Assembly (NCBI GenBank): GCA_036362985.1 | Contig: JAYGXS010000003.1 | Span: forward strand, 49,168,423 to 49,232,422 | Origin: Ligula intestinalis | Taxonomy: Eukaryota; Platyhelminthes; Cestoda; Diphyllobothriidea; Diphyllobothriidae | DNA length: 64,000 nucleotides | Direction of reading: 5' to 3' | In this document: piece by piece, positions 46,165 through 58,674 of the stretch | How positions within the stretch are numbered: the stretch's first letter is position 1 | How the letters are laid out: each line of letters starts with the position of its first letter | Position numbers and translations under genes: made by a program | The notes under the pieces: model-generated | Told to the model about the DNA's origin: nothing | The model's database searches: none | The model's input: the letters and a program-made list of their open reading frames with translations, nothing else

Positions 46165-48949
46165 TTAGCAGTTAAACATCACGAGTGATTTAGATCACAC
46201 TTTTTCAAGGCTCGTATAGGTGCCATAAACACGATTAAGAACCGTTGTTAAACAAAAATAGCCGACACTATGGGAAATGACAACATTTAAGTGGAGCGGT
46301 ACTAGCGAGGCTATGGGGATAGGGTCTGGAGACGTGCCCTTAAGCTGACAACTATATCATGCCTGGATTTGGCTCAGCCTGGATGGACTTTATGATTTCG
46401 CCAGCGGAGGCAACTCTGTCAGCAGCGTGGTCTACCAGGCCACAATCACTGGTAGTATTTTTAGAAGTTCGATTTGCGACTTGAGAGAAACCGCCTCCTA
46501 ACGCCGAGGAAGGGCAGCAAAACACGTGAGATGCTATCGCTGTGTGGGCAAATTGTCCCCGCTACCTCTCTCACGCAGACACACACACTTCATGAGATAC
46601 CCTACACATACAGCTGATGCGCCATCCCATGAAATGCTCACCAAAATTTGTTTTCCCTTCGAAAATATTACTTTGAAGAGGTTTTTATGTTAAATATCTT
46701 ATGGCGTGATTTCCAGTTATTCCAATCATGTCGGGATGCCACTTTTTGAACAAGTTTTGTTTCCTGGCTACTTAAGTAGCATGGCATTTTCGTATTGGTT
46801 TTCCATGCTCATTAATTCAAATTTACTGTATAGGAAACATTCACTAAAAGTAAGTAGAAAAAGTCAACTTCTTCAAATATAGTCATTTGAGAGAGGAAAG
46901 GCCTTATGACTTTGAAAAAGCTTACGAAATTTCCTTATAATCTTAAACCTGATCTGCCAATATATTTTTATTCAAGGTTTAAAAACTAGATGTAAGATGG
47001 ATATTCGCCCCGAGTAAAATCACAAAGACATCATGCTATCTTGTTTTCCATGTGGTCCATATTGCCTCGTTTACAAACACCATTAATTACCGAACAGAAC
47101 TTAAGCGTCTTGGAAACAATCTCCTGATTCAATATTTTAGTTAAAACGGAAAGAAATATTGCATTCATGTATTAACTGTGACGAAAATGGAAAAGGTTAT
47201 GAAATGTGGACATGAAAGTTTACGCGGATTTATAAAATAAAGTTAAATGTATATGTGTGCTGAACATCAATGTTGAAAATTCATACATTATTAAAATTCG
47301 TTTCATCAAAATTCAAGGTTTGAGGTGGCCGGAGAAAAGCATTATATAGAATCCAACTTTTTGACGTGATCAAAATCTTTGTGCAGTATGCCCTACGGGA
47401 TTTATATTAAAACCATACTAAACTGTTTCTTTTTTAAATCGAAAACACATTCCAGAATTTTGGTTGACATTTCACGTGATAGCTAATCTACAGTAAGTCT
47501 CACAGAAACTGGGTCTCTCTCCTATTTATACGTAAACTGCTATGACGGGCAATAAACAAACCAACAAACATGTCACTTTCGGAAGTTAATTTCTTCTTTG
47601 TGTTGTAGTTATAATTGCTTGGACCATTGAAGAAAACAAAACCGATATCAGAAAACGAAAAGACTGCCTAAAAGAATACCGTTCTCATCGAAGAACCGTG
47701 CTCACTCTTTCGTCGGTTTTGGAATACAGATAACAAATAAACGCATGAACATCTTGACATTCTTAGGCAGTCAATTTACTTCCTAGGCTTTAAGTCGGAT
47801 CGGTGAATAGGAAAAAAAGGGCAGTGAACAAGGGTCTAGTCATATGATTCAGAGGACATTTTAATGGCGTTCTAACATTTTTTGACGCGGAGATGATTAG
47901 CCAAAAGGCTATTCTGCCACAGGAAAATGTTGGATACCTTTCTAGAAATTGACATTTTTATAGTTTATCAGGATGAAAAATTAACAAACTGAAGTAACAA
48001 TTTCAGGCACAAAGCTTACGAATAGTCTACCTACTTGATAGGCGCTACACAGTTTTCAGAAGTGTAGGGTCCATGAACTGTTTTCCGGTCAGTGTTCATC
48101 TTTAGCGCTGGCTCGCCAGGAGACTGAAACAATTTCAGTATCAAGCACGCCGAGTTAAAAGAATGCTCTTGGTAAGCACCTACGCTGTAAGTATAGTGAT
48201 TAAATAATCCAGCACGTGCACATTTCTTACTGCCTTTTGACAGTGTGTTAGTATTCCACGGTTACGCCACAGTAGCTGATGTAATACAGTTTCGATATAC
48301 CTAGGTCAACCTCAGGGCTGAACGTGGTAGCATGTCTTTTTGCCTAAGGGAACTTTTCCAAGTTAATACATGCATTACAGAATGGAATTAAAAGGGTCGC
48401 GTTGAAAAGCTGTGGTATGCAGCGGGAGGCATAAGGATTCCGTCGGTGGACCTATTCATGAGGCCGACCATCCGCCGTTACGCCATGCATTAGCAAAAAA
48501 TCGGTGGAAAAAAGAGGTCTGTGGATTCTTCGCCAATTTCCTGGCTGGCTATCTTTATGGTGAATCATTCAGTATGGGAAACCTAAATTCGCCTCTTGGT
48601 TCTGATAAAGGGATGGGCCTGTCAGGTATTCGCATTCTGGCCCTGGTTCGGAAAATACACATATTCCCTACGAAATAAAAAAGTACATTCTCAACAAAGT
48701 TATTCTTTTAGATTTTTTTCAGTAATAGTCTTTTTCTCATGATTACTGGACATGGCCCTTGTGCATACTATGCTGTAAACATGTGCGGTAAACACACTGC
48801 AGATAACCTCACTCATGCAACTTTGTGATCTAGATTCGCGAAGAAAATCTGGCATGCGTTTTATTCTGTTATTTCGTTCTGTTGCATGGGCTTGATGCCC
48901 AGAAAACCTTTCACTAATAGGAAAATGCATGTCCGTTTTCTACTAAAGG
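46165..48949. other. Unassigned intronic DNA
   Basis: No coding or repeat signal. The open frame at 48412-48678 has no recognised domain. Confidence 0.45.
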
Positions 48950-49075
48950 AACTAAGGCGGAATGGTTAGGACGTTCGCCTCCGACCGGAGAGACCTGAGT
49001 TAAAAAACTCGCGTGTGGCAGCAATTTCAGCGGCAGCACTAGAGTTGGGTATCACTAGCCGATCGCGGCAAATGA
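48950..49075 (+). repeat. tRNA-derived SINE, plus
   Basis: GGCGGAATGGTTAGGACGTT (A-box region), a CGCCTCCGACCGGAG arm, and GACCTGAGTTAAAAAACTC in the B-box position. The body AATGAGCCAGAAAAGGCCC is shared with the other copies. Confidence 0.65.
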
Positions 49076-49244
49076 GCCAGAAAAGGCCCTACTAGTGTCC
49101 CATGTCCTTCCTGGTAATTTCTTTCTGCGAATATATGAGATAGTGTTGAGTGATCGACTGCAGGACTCACTCGTCCTGTTGTGCCCTGATTCTCGCTCTC
49201 GAGCTCCGCCAGCCGACACACATTGGCCAATGATATTGGCAACA

Positions 49245-49380
49245 TGATAGCCTTGACAAATTCAATAGAGGTTGGAAAGGCTATTTCTGGCTTATAAGCC
49301 AGGGATGTCACGACACCTGAGGTTCGAACCCATATTTGACCCTAGGGGTATCAACCCGGCTGCTCATTTACCATTATACA
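49245..49380 (-). repeat. tRNA-derived SINE, minus, partner of 48950-49075
   Basis: On the minus strand, TATAATGGTAAATGAGCAG then GGGTTCGAACCTCAGG give A- and B-box-like elements, followed by a TAAGCCAGAAATAGCC body. It is tail-to-tail with the plus copy about 170 nt away. Confidence 0.6.
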
Positions 49381-49486
49381 CATTAACATGGGTGAATAAA
49401 TGAGGGGAACATACATTATTCCGTTCATCATCCTTCTAAAGAGATGTAGAAGAAACCGGGGTGCTTTCATGGACCACATTGGTTTG

Positions 49487-49530
49487 GTGCTGACCTTTCG
49501 GAAACATCCTATTTTTCATCATCAGAGCTG
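49487..49530 (-). ncRNA. Hammerhead-like motif
   Basis: On the minus strand: AGCT-CTGATGA, a stem II with GAAA/TTTC pairing, then GAAAGGTC-AGC. GCT before the core can pair with AGC after the predicted cleavage position. This differs from CCT/AGG at 3835-3877, a compensatory change. Confidence 0.45.
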
Positions 49531-49639
49531 TAAGTTGTACGCACCTATTTGCCGAAAATCCAGAATTCTTTGGAAATTTAGATTGCTTATTAACCAGATT
49601 CGACTATCTGACAGCAGATAACGTGACGTAGAATCCGCT

Positions 49640-49835
49640 GCCCACAACGGAACAATCAATGGTGGTCTAGAGCATACCTGACGAAAGTTTAAACCCGAGG
49701 TATGTTGGTGAAACTGGCAAACGCCTCTGTACAGAGCTACACGAACACCAGCTGGCGGTCAACCGCAAAGCTTGATTGCCACTGGTGTTTGGCCACAGAT
49801 AACAGAAGTAGAACATGAGAAGTACCTCTGTATTC
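49640..49835 (+). pseudogene. PLE GIY-YIG endonuclease remnant
   Basis: Translation gives RYVGETGKRLCTELHEHQLA followed by VNRKA, then a stop and LPLVFGHR. This is the YVGETGKRL...EHQLAV core of a GIY-YIG domain from another PLE lineage. It is broken by stops within 30 codons. Confidence 0.65.
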
Positions 49836-52034
49836 GTGCAATGTTAGTGAAGTTGCATCAGGCAGGGACTGTACTGCAGCCGACAGTGATGTTCAAACGG
49901 TCGTGTGGGTGTGTGTTTGCGTCTCTTCAGCGACTCATGCGATAGATGCGTCGAACTATCATGGAAGCCAGGTTAGGGTACGACAGGTATTACTAAGAAT
50001 GGCCACTTACAAAAAATGCCACAGATCGGGTCTGTGGTGGCAGGTGTAGGGGCAGAACCAAATTGCACCACCCACCTTCACCCAGTCCTACTGCTTTCGG
50101 TCTTTTTACTCTGTCCTTAAGCCAGCCTCAGGTGGGTGTGGAAAGTGGTTTTGGTGGAGGCTTCGCAACCACCATGAGTGTTACATGTGTGGTCTGGAGT
50201 CATCTTCAGCTTCCGTGGAACTCGTGCCAGCGTGCTGACGCTAGGTTGGGCGGTTTCTTCGCAGGGTGCATTCATTTTTAGCCATTATCACTCATGCCTG
50301 CGTGCATGAGCTAACACACAAGGAAGTCCCGCGTGGGCGTTTTAATCCCCTGTGACCTACAATTACTCAGTATGGCCGTACAAGCCCGAAAGGTGGATTC
50401 CTTGGGGAAAAAACAAGGCACAGGCGCGTGCGAAGGCCAGGTCTGAATAGTGATACGAAGGGGAGAAGTAATGGACAACTGGGCGTTGACGTCAAAACGC
50501 CCATAACTCAAAGCAAAATAGTGGAGGGGGAGGGAAAGTGGAGTGGACTAAGGTGGCCATTGCATTATGGCCGAACCGGAAAGGACGGATATGAGGCCAC
50601 AGATTTGGACCTCTAGGCGACGCCGCCGGTCTAGAGTTCCGTTGGAAGTTGGGCGTAAGTAGCTTGAGCGAAATTGTCAATCGGATGTTTATTTACCGGT
50701 TGTCCATAGCAGCCGGTGTGGTGGGCCTGCTGCAGCCTCGCCAGCAGCCACGTCAGCAGCCGAGGTGACCAAAAAATGCTGCCTTGGCTGCAGGCTGGGT
50801 TATGTGAGTCGTTGCGTGAGTGCCTCTGTTAATATTATCGCCAGCGGTGTCCTTAATACTTGATGCGAAATAATACGCACAAGAGTAACACTCTTGAAGT
50901 TTTATTTTCTCTTGGTTCTCATGTGCACATGATAAATTTTCCAAGCCTGTAACTTCAACTAGAACAATCAGTTGACAATTTCTGATTGTCAGTATGCAAA
51001 TCTAATTATAATTTACACTTCATTCTCAACCCTAGGATAATGTTTTTAACATCCAAACTTTACAGCGAGTTCTTTTCGGAGGGATACTCGTCGAAGACAG
51101 TTATTTACATTTATTTCCCTCCAGTCCCGGTGAAAAAAGAACCCTGCAAACAGATAACAGGTGTAGGTATTTAATCTGCTGTCATCATCCTATGCAGCCT
51201 AATTAAGAAGGTCTGTGAATGCTTTTTTGCGTGGTAATAATGACAGTCGGTGTTCAAGAAGCCCAAATATGTTTCAAGGATTTCCCTATATTTCTTGCTA
51301 ATAATGAGTTAAGTTTCTTTGTAGGTGATTGATGAATAGTTCATATCGGAGCCTCAGGTTGTAAAAAAATGACGTCACATTTGCTGCGTAGGTGGTCCCG
51401 GTCGGAAACTTATGAGCACACGGCACTGCGGCCAAGAAGCTGTAGCGGTGGCGCCAAGCCCACAAAGCGCAAGTGACTTTGCTACTCTACTTCCGTCTGG
51501 GCCAGTAAATCACAGGTGCCGTAGACGACTATTGGCCAAGTAGTTGATTGATTGTCCAGTGACTCACTCTCGCATGATGTTTACTCACTTACGCCCACAG
51601 TACACTGACAAACGGACGCGCGCGCGCATAGGGCCCACAGCCTGTTGCGCGTCTGGGATTCAGACCAGCATTGAGTTCCTGTACACAATAAACAACTCAT
51701 GCTGGTCTTACGCCTCTTCTTCCTTTACGAAACTGAGCGTGATAATTGGAGTGTTCTAAGCACACTCAGGGCTTAGACCCCTACAGAACCACCATTTGAA
51801 GACCCAGCTACGGCCTTAACATCCGTCTCACCTGCCCGCAATACTCCATGGGCCTCTTAGGGGTTATTTAGCCATATAGTTTCCGTTAGAGTCATGTTAA
51901 GACTCATTCTAAACCCTTTCTACACCTCTTTCTCTACCTGCAAAAAACGGACACTATCTAGGTGGCGTATGATCCACTTCGCAACCGGCTCATTAACCAT
52001 CACGGCCAGTCATACCCAGACCCAAGTGGAGTCC

Positions 52035-52105
52035 CATCCAAACCTCAATCTCGGGAACTTTTCGCTCAGAGTCAAACGCCCTAACCATTGAGCCATGGGC
52101 TCGTC
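52035..52105 (-). repeat. tRNA-derived SINE head, minus
   Basis: The minus strand reads GAGCCCATGGCTCAATGG, then TTAGGGCGTTTGACTC and GAAAAGTTCCCGAGATTGAG. It lies directly left of the foldback module at 52128-52350. Confidence 0.65.
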
Positions 52106-52127
52106 GTTTCGCCGGTTTAGGTCAGGA

Positions 52128-52350
52128 AGTATTGCAACTCATTGATGAATGTTCACCTGAACACAAAGGGAACTCATCTGCCCAGCTCCGCCTTGGGTCT
52201 CGAAAGAGACCCTGACGGTTGTAACAGCTGGAAGTAGGCCGATAGTATTGCCGGCACAAATGGCCTCTGTCGAGACCCAAGGCAGAGTGCGACCGATGAG
52301 TTCCGTTAACGGTCAGTAGAAAGTTGATCAACGAGGGTCAATATCCCCTT
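52128..52350. repeat. Foldback (palindromic) module flanked by SINEs
   Basis: The left arm (TTGATGAATGTTCACCTGAA, AACTCATCTGCCCAGCTCCG, CCTTGGGTCTC) is repeated inverted on the right (GAGACCCAAGGCAGAGTG, TGAGTTCCGTTAACGGTCAG, GTTGATCAACGAGGGTCAAT). It is the clearest copy of the module also seen at 22.6 kb. Confidence 0.8.
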
Positions 52351-52359
52351 CAAGACAAG

Positions 52360-52470
52360 AAGCTCATACCTTAGTGCTTAGGAAGTTTGACTCTGCTCTA
52401 AAAGGTCTCGAGTTAGAGGCGCGGATGCGATGCCACTTAAGTCTGGGTATGACTGGCTGAAAACGCGATT
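52360..52470 (+). repeat. tRNA-derived SINE, plus
   Basis: AAGCTCATACCTTAGTGCTTAG, then CTCTAAAAGGTCTCGAGTTAG and GTATGACTGGCTGA follow the family. With the minus head at 52035-52105 it encloses the foldback module. Confidence 0.6.
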
Positions 52471-52604
52471 TTTCTTTTTAACATATTTCACACGGACATG
52501 ATTTTTTTAACAAGCTTTTATTATTCTGCTTGCATACACACGAAACAGCCGAAAGTAGCTACCATTATTCTGCTGAGTCGGGTTCGTTGGCTAGGTAATC
52601 CGTT

Positions 52605-52885
52605 TGAACGCCTGTGGGGCGTTCACCGATCGTGTTACGAAACACACTAGCCCCGCTTCGTCTTGGGGTTGATTTGTAAGCATCACCAGCAGTCGCTCAG
52701 TGGCTAGCATACAAGGAGGCAGAATAAAATAACCGAGAACGACAAGGGAGACTGAAATAGTCAGTTCTGACTAATTTACCATCATCAGCTTTCCAGACCT
52801 AGATGTCCTTATATCTGAAGCTCACAATGGTGACCAGATGCTTAGAAGTCTAATGTCCTACCCGTGGAGCCAGAAGCTCGTTGGC
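52605..52885 (-). repeat. Half foldback module followed by a minus SINE
   Basis: 52605-52715 (GTTCACCGATCGTGTTACG and CGCTTCGTCTTGGGG) matches a foldback arm. 52720-52885 on the minus strand (GAGCTTCTGGCTCCACGGGT, GGACATTAGACTTCTAAGC, GACATCTAGGTC) is a SINE relic. Confidence 0.5.
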
Positions 52886-53429
52886 TGGTCGGTTGCGAGT
52901 CCTTGTTAAGGGTTCGTCATGAACATCATCGCAGTTAAAAAAACTAAATAATAAATCAATTGAACTAAAAATGAACTCAAGCAACTGAACTAATAACCAA
53001 ACTAAAATAAATAAAACAATACAGCAAAATAATTAGTCAGTTATGTGATGTTTATAAGGAACCGCTACCCGAACCTGTATTTAAATCTGGTGCTGAGGCG
53101 CCCACCGTGTGCCTGAGCTTGGTTCAGCTATGGCCGGTCGATAAAGCACATGCATCAATTAGCGTCACGACATCATCGAGCCGAATGCGAGCCACACGCA
53201 AGCATACAGGCGTGTTAAACACATGGAAGGCGGTCAGAATGACGACCGTGGACTTACATTATCGGACCTACAATGTAAGGCTTATAGTTTCATTTGAACG
53301 GACTGCTCGGTATATACGTTGAAGCAATGCAGATACTAGACCACGTCATGGCAGGCGGGTATGAGATGCGAACCACTACCTCAGACTAGCATTTGGAATT
53401 GCACACCGATCGAAATCTACCACGCGCAA

Positions 53430-53790
53430 CAAGGTTATGAAAATCAAGGACCGGCCTAATTCCATTGAACAATCTGATTTAGTATACAGTATCCCATGCT
53501 TAAGCTGTCCTCGTAACTACATAGGTCAAAGTGAATGGATCCTCGGATTGCGCAAACATGAAAAAAAGCTAAATGTAAGACGGGGGATGCACTGCCGCTA
53601 GTTGTAGCTCACACAAATGAAATTTTCCATGAGTTCAACCGCGCAGCCGTCAAAATACTCGCCCACACCGGAAACTAGGCGGACCGAGCATTGATTCAAA
53701 CCCCGATCGGAACTTAATTGGCCGATCTATCAATTTTGTGCCGGCGCACAGAACCCTGCGCAGTGAGTGCAGTCACTTCAAGACGTGCGA
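53430..53790 (+). pseudogene. PLE GIY-YIG endonuclease remnant
   Basis: The frame gives VYSIPCLSCPRNYIGQSEWI followed by LGLRKHEKKLNVRRG, the Cys-containing entry, YIG strand and conserved His region. After a frameshift, HTNEIFHEFNRAAVKILAHT appears, typical of the end of the domain. Stops and frameshifts make it non-functional. Confidence 0.7.
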
Positions 53791-56017
53791 CACTGACATG
53801 TGATTGGTGAATATTTCCTTTAATTGGCTCCTTTTGCTGTTGTTCTTACTTCTAACGATGAACTTCTGCAACAATTCAAAAGCTAAGGACAATGAACCAA
53901 TTGCTCCGTTGTTTGAGAAGCTTTATCTTATACCTATGCAAACGCCTGGAATGCGAAATTCCTTATCCGCTCGAGAAGTGTAATAGCCTAGCCATTGAGC
54001 CAGCGCATGATCCTGTAACTTACCAGTGTTATCGATTTATCTTAAGCAAAACAAGTGGTTTACCGAATTTACACATTCAGGGAGTTTGAGAGTTTGCATG
54101 TTGTCATGTTGAATTATAAGGTATACTGGCATTCCTTGGTTGTAACCTCCAAGTCCTTTCTTCAGTTTGCGAATACTGAGTATCTTACCGCGAACTGTCT
54201 CCACAAAAATGTCGACTTAAAAGCAAGTGATAAGAGGCTTTCTGTATGAGCTACTTTCCGCTAATTCATACTTTAGAAACGGGGTGTTTGAAAGATTAGC
54301 AGTGGCCGGTCTGTTAAGAATTTACAATCATAAAATAATTAAAGCAAGCATTGATGGCGAAAAAGTCTCAAATGTAGCACAGAAAGGCAACTCATTCTCT
54401 TGCAGCAGAAAAACAATCATTAATTCTCAGGGGAGTGGAAAAAACTGAACAGATACCCATACTTTTACAATTATTTGAGCTTGGCAAAAGTAAAGCATGC
54501 AAATACCGTTCAGTGAAGTGTGTAACTGAAGGGTTTATTAAAAAGGGTAATGCATTCGAAAATGTTTCAAATTAATCTCAGGCCTATTCATTGGTAGCCT
54601 TTAACATCTGTTTAATTTTCCCCATCGCTAATATCTAATGCTTATGGTCGTTTAAAAATATGACTTAAGCGACCAGCTGAATTAGAAACAATGTCCAAAA
54701 AGTCACTTTTTGTCAAATGCTTTTAAGAACTATTCTATTTTAAGTTGTCGATAAACAAATATGGCGGAATCTGCATTTATGGGTAGTCGACTTAAAACAT
54801 TGAAAGTCGTGAAATATTCGCCAATGTTTTATAGATGATCTGGAACTTTTCGTAATGAAACACATCACAAAAGTTAAATGAAAAAAAGCGTTAATATATC
54901 CGAAAGGGTTACTACGTTTGCAGCCAACAGTTTTAGTTAAATTCATGAGTAGACCTTATGAAAATCTCAATTTTTTGACGGTCATATCAAAGAACTCAAG
55001 CGTATCCTGTTTGGCCTTATTCAAAATCATCCCGAACAATGAAAAACGTGAAAAGCAAAAGGTCAGTTCTCATAAAACCATCTTGAAATCGATACTGTGG
55101 GTTTCGTATGATGACTTACAACCATAATTGTTAGTAAACTTATTATTGAAGGATATAGACGTGTAGAGGACATTAAGCAATAACTTTCCAACGCTTGTCT
55201 ACTTTTGTTGAATTACCTGCTCATATTTGCATATTAAGTCTTTCTGTGTACCTTAAAGTTAAGTTCTCTCAGTCTCCGCGATTTTGGATACTTTCGGCAT
55301 TTCCACGTTTCGAAAGATGAAGTATTTTCAAACAAATTAATCCTACTTTTGTTATTTGTCTTATGTTTCAAGGATGCCCTGAGGTTGTTCAATGTCCTTT
55401 GAAACCTTTGGACCGCTAATCTTTACTGGTCTACCAATGATTAGCCATCACTCGTAAATCTTGGCGCGTATCATGCAAAAGGTCACGTTCTGTGCACGCT
55501 ATCCCACGTATCACTGCGTGTCTCTTCTGCAATAAGCATAAAATCCACTTTGTCGTCGCCGATCACGGATGCAAAACTTCAGTGTGCACGCAGCCGGAAT
55601 TTACTTTCTTTGACACGACGTGGGGGCCAGGTAGACGGGCTGTTTAGCCTAGCCCATTTCTGTCCCTAGGTGAGCCTTCGGCCATCTTAAAGCTGTTTCG
55701 TTCTCGGAGCAGGGCGCATGAATATCAAGCGTGCAAGAATGCTGTTCAGTGCTATCGAGGAATTAAGGTAAATAAGCTTACGGCTTGTGATTACGATCTT
55801 CAGGCTCAAATTCTTAGGTGGAGGAGGAGAAGAGGTGAGAGAATAGAGTGCTAGGAACAGTAATATTCTGTACATAATGAATGAAGAATATGTTGGCAGA
55901 GATTTGACTGTCGGACCACCCGTCCATCCACTAGGGACGCTTTGTCCGTAGAGCTGGCCGGACGGCAGGCACTGCAGTGCGGTCCTTGTGCATTAGTCTT
56001 GAAAGCCAATGATCAGA

Positions 56018-56160
56018 CAGATTGAGGCCAACCTACTAACTGAGGCTAGCCGAGTAACGATCTAAATGGACGGATTGAGGTCAGATAACCATTTGAGGCC
56101 AATATACTATACGAGGCTTCTCGCGGAGTTAGAAACCACACAAAAGATAGATCGAGGCTT
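56018..56160. repeat. Degenerate GAGGC-containing tandem-like tract
   Basis: TGAGGC or TTGAGGTC recurs at intervals of about 20-35 nt (for example ATTGAGGCCAACCTACTAAC and TTTGAGGCCAATATACTAT). It looks like a decayed minisatellite. Confidence 0.35.
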
Positions 56161-57111
56161 GCACTCACTAGACGTCAGATCTGACGTGACGTGGAGGAAA
56201 TGGTACTAGCGTGCAACTACAAATCTGTTTGACTTATAATCTGTACGGCACAAAAGTGATCAAAGCCACGCTACTCCGAGGGCCCATGGTGGATCTCGTC
56301 GACGGCGACGGTTGAACCGTCACACATGTGACCTTTAAGACGTGGGTGAGCATTCGGCGAAAGAAAGGAAAATTGTTATTGTCTATATGTATCGTTTGCA
56401 TATTTAAATCCCCTAAATCAACCACACATGACTTGTGGATAAAAACTTTGCCCTTATTAACGGCGCAACGCACTGATTTTCATAGAGATTAGGTTTTGAG
56501 TAAAGTTTTGGGAGGTAGGGTAGGGTCAGGATTAGGACTCGTGGACATGTACTCTTCCTGGAAAGTTGCGCAAAGCTACTTTTATTACCGGCTGATTTCC
56601 TATTCTCGGTGTCAACACTAATCTTTACAAACTCAAACAATTGCCGGAAGAGGATGACAGCCAATGTAACTTGAACCTATAGCCGGCAATTTAATTCTGT
56701 CTGCATTAGGAAACATATTAAAACCAAATTTCAAAATAAAAGCATGCCTTAAACCGACCCGGCGGAAGACACCATTTCTACACGAAGATTTTTTTCTATG
56801 GTAAACAGCAGTGACCAGTTAGACTGCAGATCGAGTAATTTTGGCCAATATAAACGGCGATATACTTTGGGGTCGTAAACTATCAAAGGTGTGTGTAGTT
56901 ATATTACAGGAAATGTGCCTTAAAATATAAACTGACCAGTATCTTCTCATTGCTTAAGTGTGCATTATAAATTGATGAAAGCAGCTGGCCTCAACATCTC
57001 TTAAAACACATCCTTTCGTTTGTTTGAGTAAACTGTGGGAACGTCACAAATGATAATTGCTGTAAGCTGGAAAGGAGCAGAGAATATATAAATAACTTAG
57101 CGCAAATCTAC

Positions 57112-57304
57112 CTTTGCCGTGTCAATACCCTTTGTGATAGCCCAGGTTGAGGTGACGTAGTCAATTACACGTTCTGCTAGATCCTGAGGCACGTTGTGAG
57201 TCTTAATAAAGTCTTTCACAGAGCCCATCATGTCATGGTAGCGAGAGCGTGCAGCGTACATTCCCTGGAAGATGGTGGTAACCTGACCGAAGATAGTTGC
57301 GTAG
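57112..57304 (-). CDS. eag: EAG/KCNH potassium channel, internal exon (end of S6 and C-linker)
   Basis: A 193-nt exon starting after a CTTTTAG acceptor. Its first base completes a codon begun upstream. It encodes [16 protein letters not shown], the cytoplasmic end of S6, followed by the C-linker ([45 protein letters not shown]), and ends in phase 0 at an AAG|GTAGAT donor. YATIFG followed by the VTTIFQ block is typical of EAG channels, where the S6 end forms the activation gate. This is the most upstream exon seen. The pore (selectivity filter), S1-S5 and PAS domain are not found between here and 64000 and should lie further right. Exons shorter than about 60 codons could have been missed by eye. 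Confidence 0.95.
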
Positions 57305-57559
57305 CTAAAAGCTAAAAGAGAACAGGAAATAATATATCCAACAACTGTAGTCAAAAGTATCTTGTTTAAGTATCCCTGCCCTTCAAGCAAATACCACTAC
57401 TTGAAATGTATTTTGTGTTTTCAAAGGTTTGAGAAACGAAGTCTACAAGTGTGCGCTAGAGGACACGAATGTCGCGAGCGGTGCACAGTAAGAACCTGAC
57501 TATTTCGTGAAAAGCTGATATGAGTGGTAGATTCAAATATGTCTGTCCAGCTTGATAAA

Positions 57560-58125
57560 CAACCAGTCGAAGATAAGATTGTGGACAGACAGTTTTCTCA
57601 TGTAACAAGACTCGGTCACCCATTCACGATAGATGAGGCTAATATTTTCGTGAAAGGTGGCTATCAGGTGAGCCGCGGGTTGCTTAATTCCTGGTTTTAG
57701 GACCTCCTGTCTACGAACAAGTGCAATGACTTCCGAATTTAAATTCAGTACTGAGATTTAGTTTAGACAAAGCAATCAGCTACTTGGAGAGCGCACATTT
57801 AAAGGCATTTTCCAACGTCAGTGACAGTGAGCCAGGTGGCCGAGTAAGCATCACACCAATGGTCAACATGGGTGAGGAAATTTCAGCAAATAACTACCCG
57901 AATCCTGACCATTAGGCAATTGGCTTACCAGAGGACTACCATCCTCGATGAAGGGAATCCGCTTAATGTCACAGGTATGCAGTAGCATAGCCATTATAGC
58001 CTTTAAAGACTGCAATTCTCTGTGTATGAATTACCCTTATCTGATGCTGTTTCTAAAGATGACTTCGAGCTGGAATCCAAAACTTCAGGCGATTTAATCC
58101 TTGTCGCAGCGTCGGCAACACTTCG
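57560..58125 (+). pseudogene. Family 2 PLE remnant: GIY-YIG end, 3' UTR and terminus
   Basis: HVTRLGHPFTIDEANIFVKG and YQVSRGLLNSWF, then a stop and STNKCNDF, match the PLE endonuclease end at 41984-42235. About 300 nt later, GGAATCCAAAACTTCAGGCG and a TTGTCGCAGCGTC tail (to about 58125) resemble the family's GAAACGTCAGGC terminus. Confidence 0.65.
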
Positions 58126-58674
58126 CGAATTATGCGTTGGTTAGCTTGCCGATCGCATCAGATCAAGCAGACCACGAACCACAAAAAATAAGCACCTCGC
58201 CACAGTGTTTACCAACACAGTGGTCATAGCTGTTCACTTGAACGTTTTTGGAGTCAACAAAAGATGGTCAGATCAAATATAAATTACTCACCTTCCCAGC
58301 CCGAAGTACGAATATGGTTTCTCGATGACTCAGAAGCATTTAAATTGCCCGATACTGCTGGATCTCCACAGTAGAAAGTTGCAAAGTATTTGTCCAACAA
58401 ACTTTTTTCGTTTCATGAACTCGTGGCAACCAAAGTGCAATTGCATTTGAAGGGCCAAACATGTACCAAATGCCCTCTGTAGCATTTAGGCATTTAACTC
58501 CCGAACTATGGTGCTGCGTTGGTTCCGACCTGCAGAACTGCCAAAAATAGAGCGCGCAATCGCCTTCTCCATCAGTGCCAAGTCCTGACCCAGTGGCATG
58601 CAATATAGTCTTCCCTATTATGCCACCAAATTGGATACTTGGAATCAGGCGCAAACACAAATAAGACATATAAA

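Larger units (their letters stand above)
34537..57111 (-). other. EAG intron of about 22.6 kb
   Basis: This intron separates the C-linker from the CNBHD. It holds a 240-bp MITE, PLE-derived inverted-arm loci at 41.6-42.6 and 45.1-45.6 kb, SINE/foldback modules around 49 and 52-53 kb, and PLE endonuclease remnants at 49.7 and 53.5 kb. The stretches 34.6-38.8, 39.4-41.6, 42.6-44.8, 46.2-48.9 and 54.0-57.1 kb show no gene. Confidence 0.85.

Noticed and set aside
48412..48678. 88-codon plus-strand frame
   Set aside because: No family motif or splice support inside the large EAG intron.
58340..58669. 109-codon minus-strand frame beside the inverted-repeat locus, considered as an EAG pore exon
   Set aside because: It has no selectivity-filter or transmembrane pattern and no convincing splice sites. 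It may be repeat-derived, but I could not identify a family.
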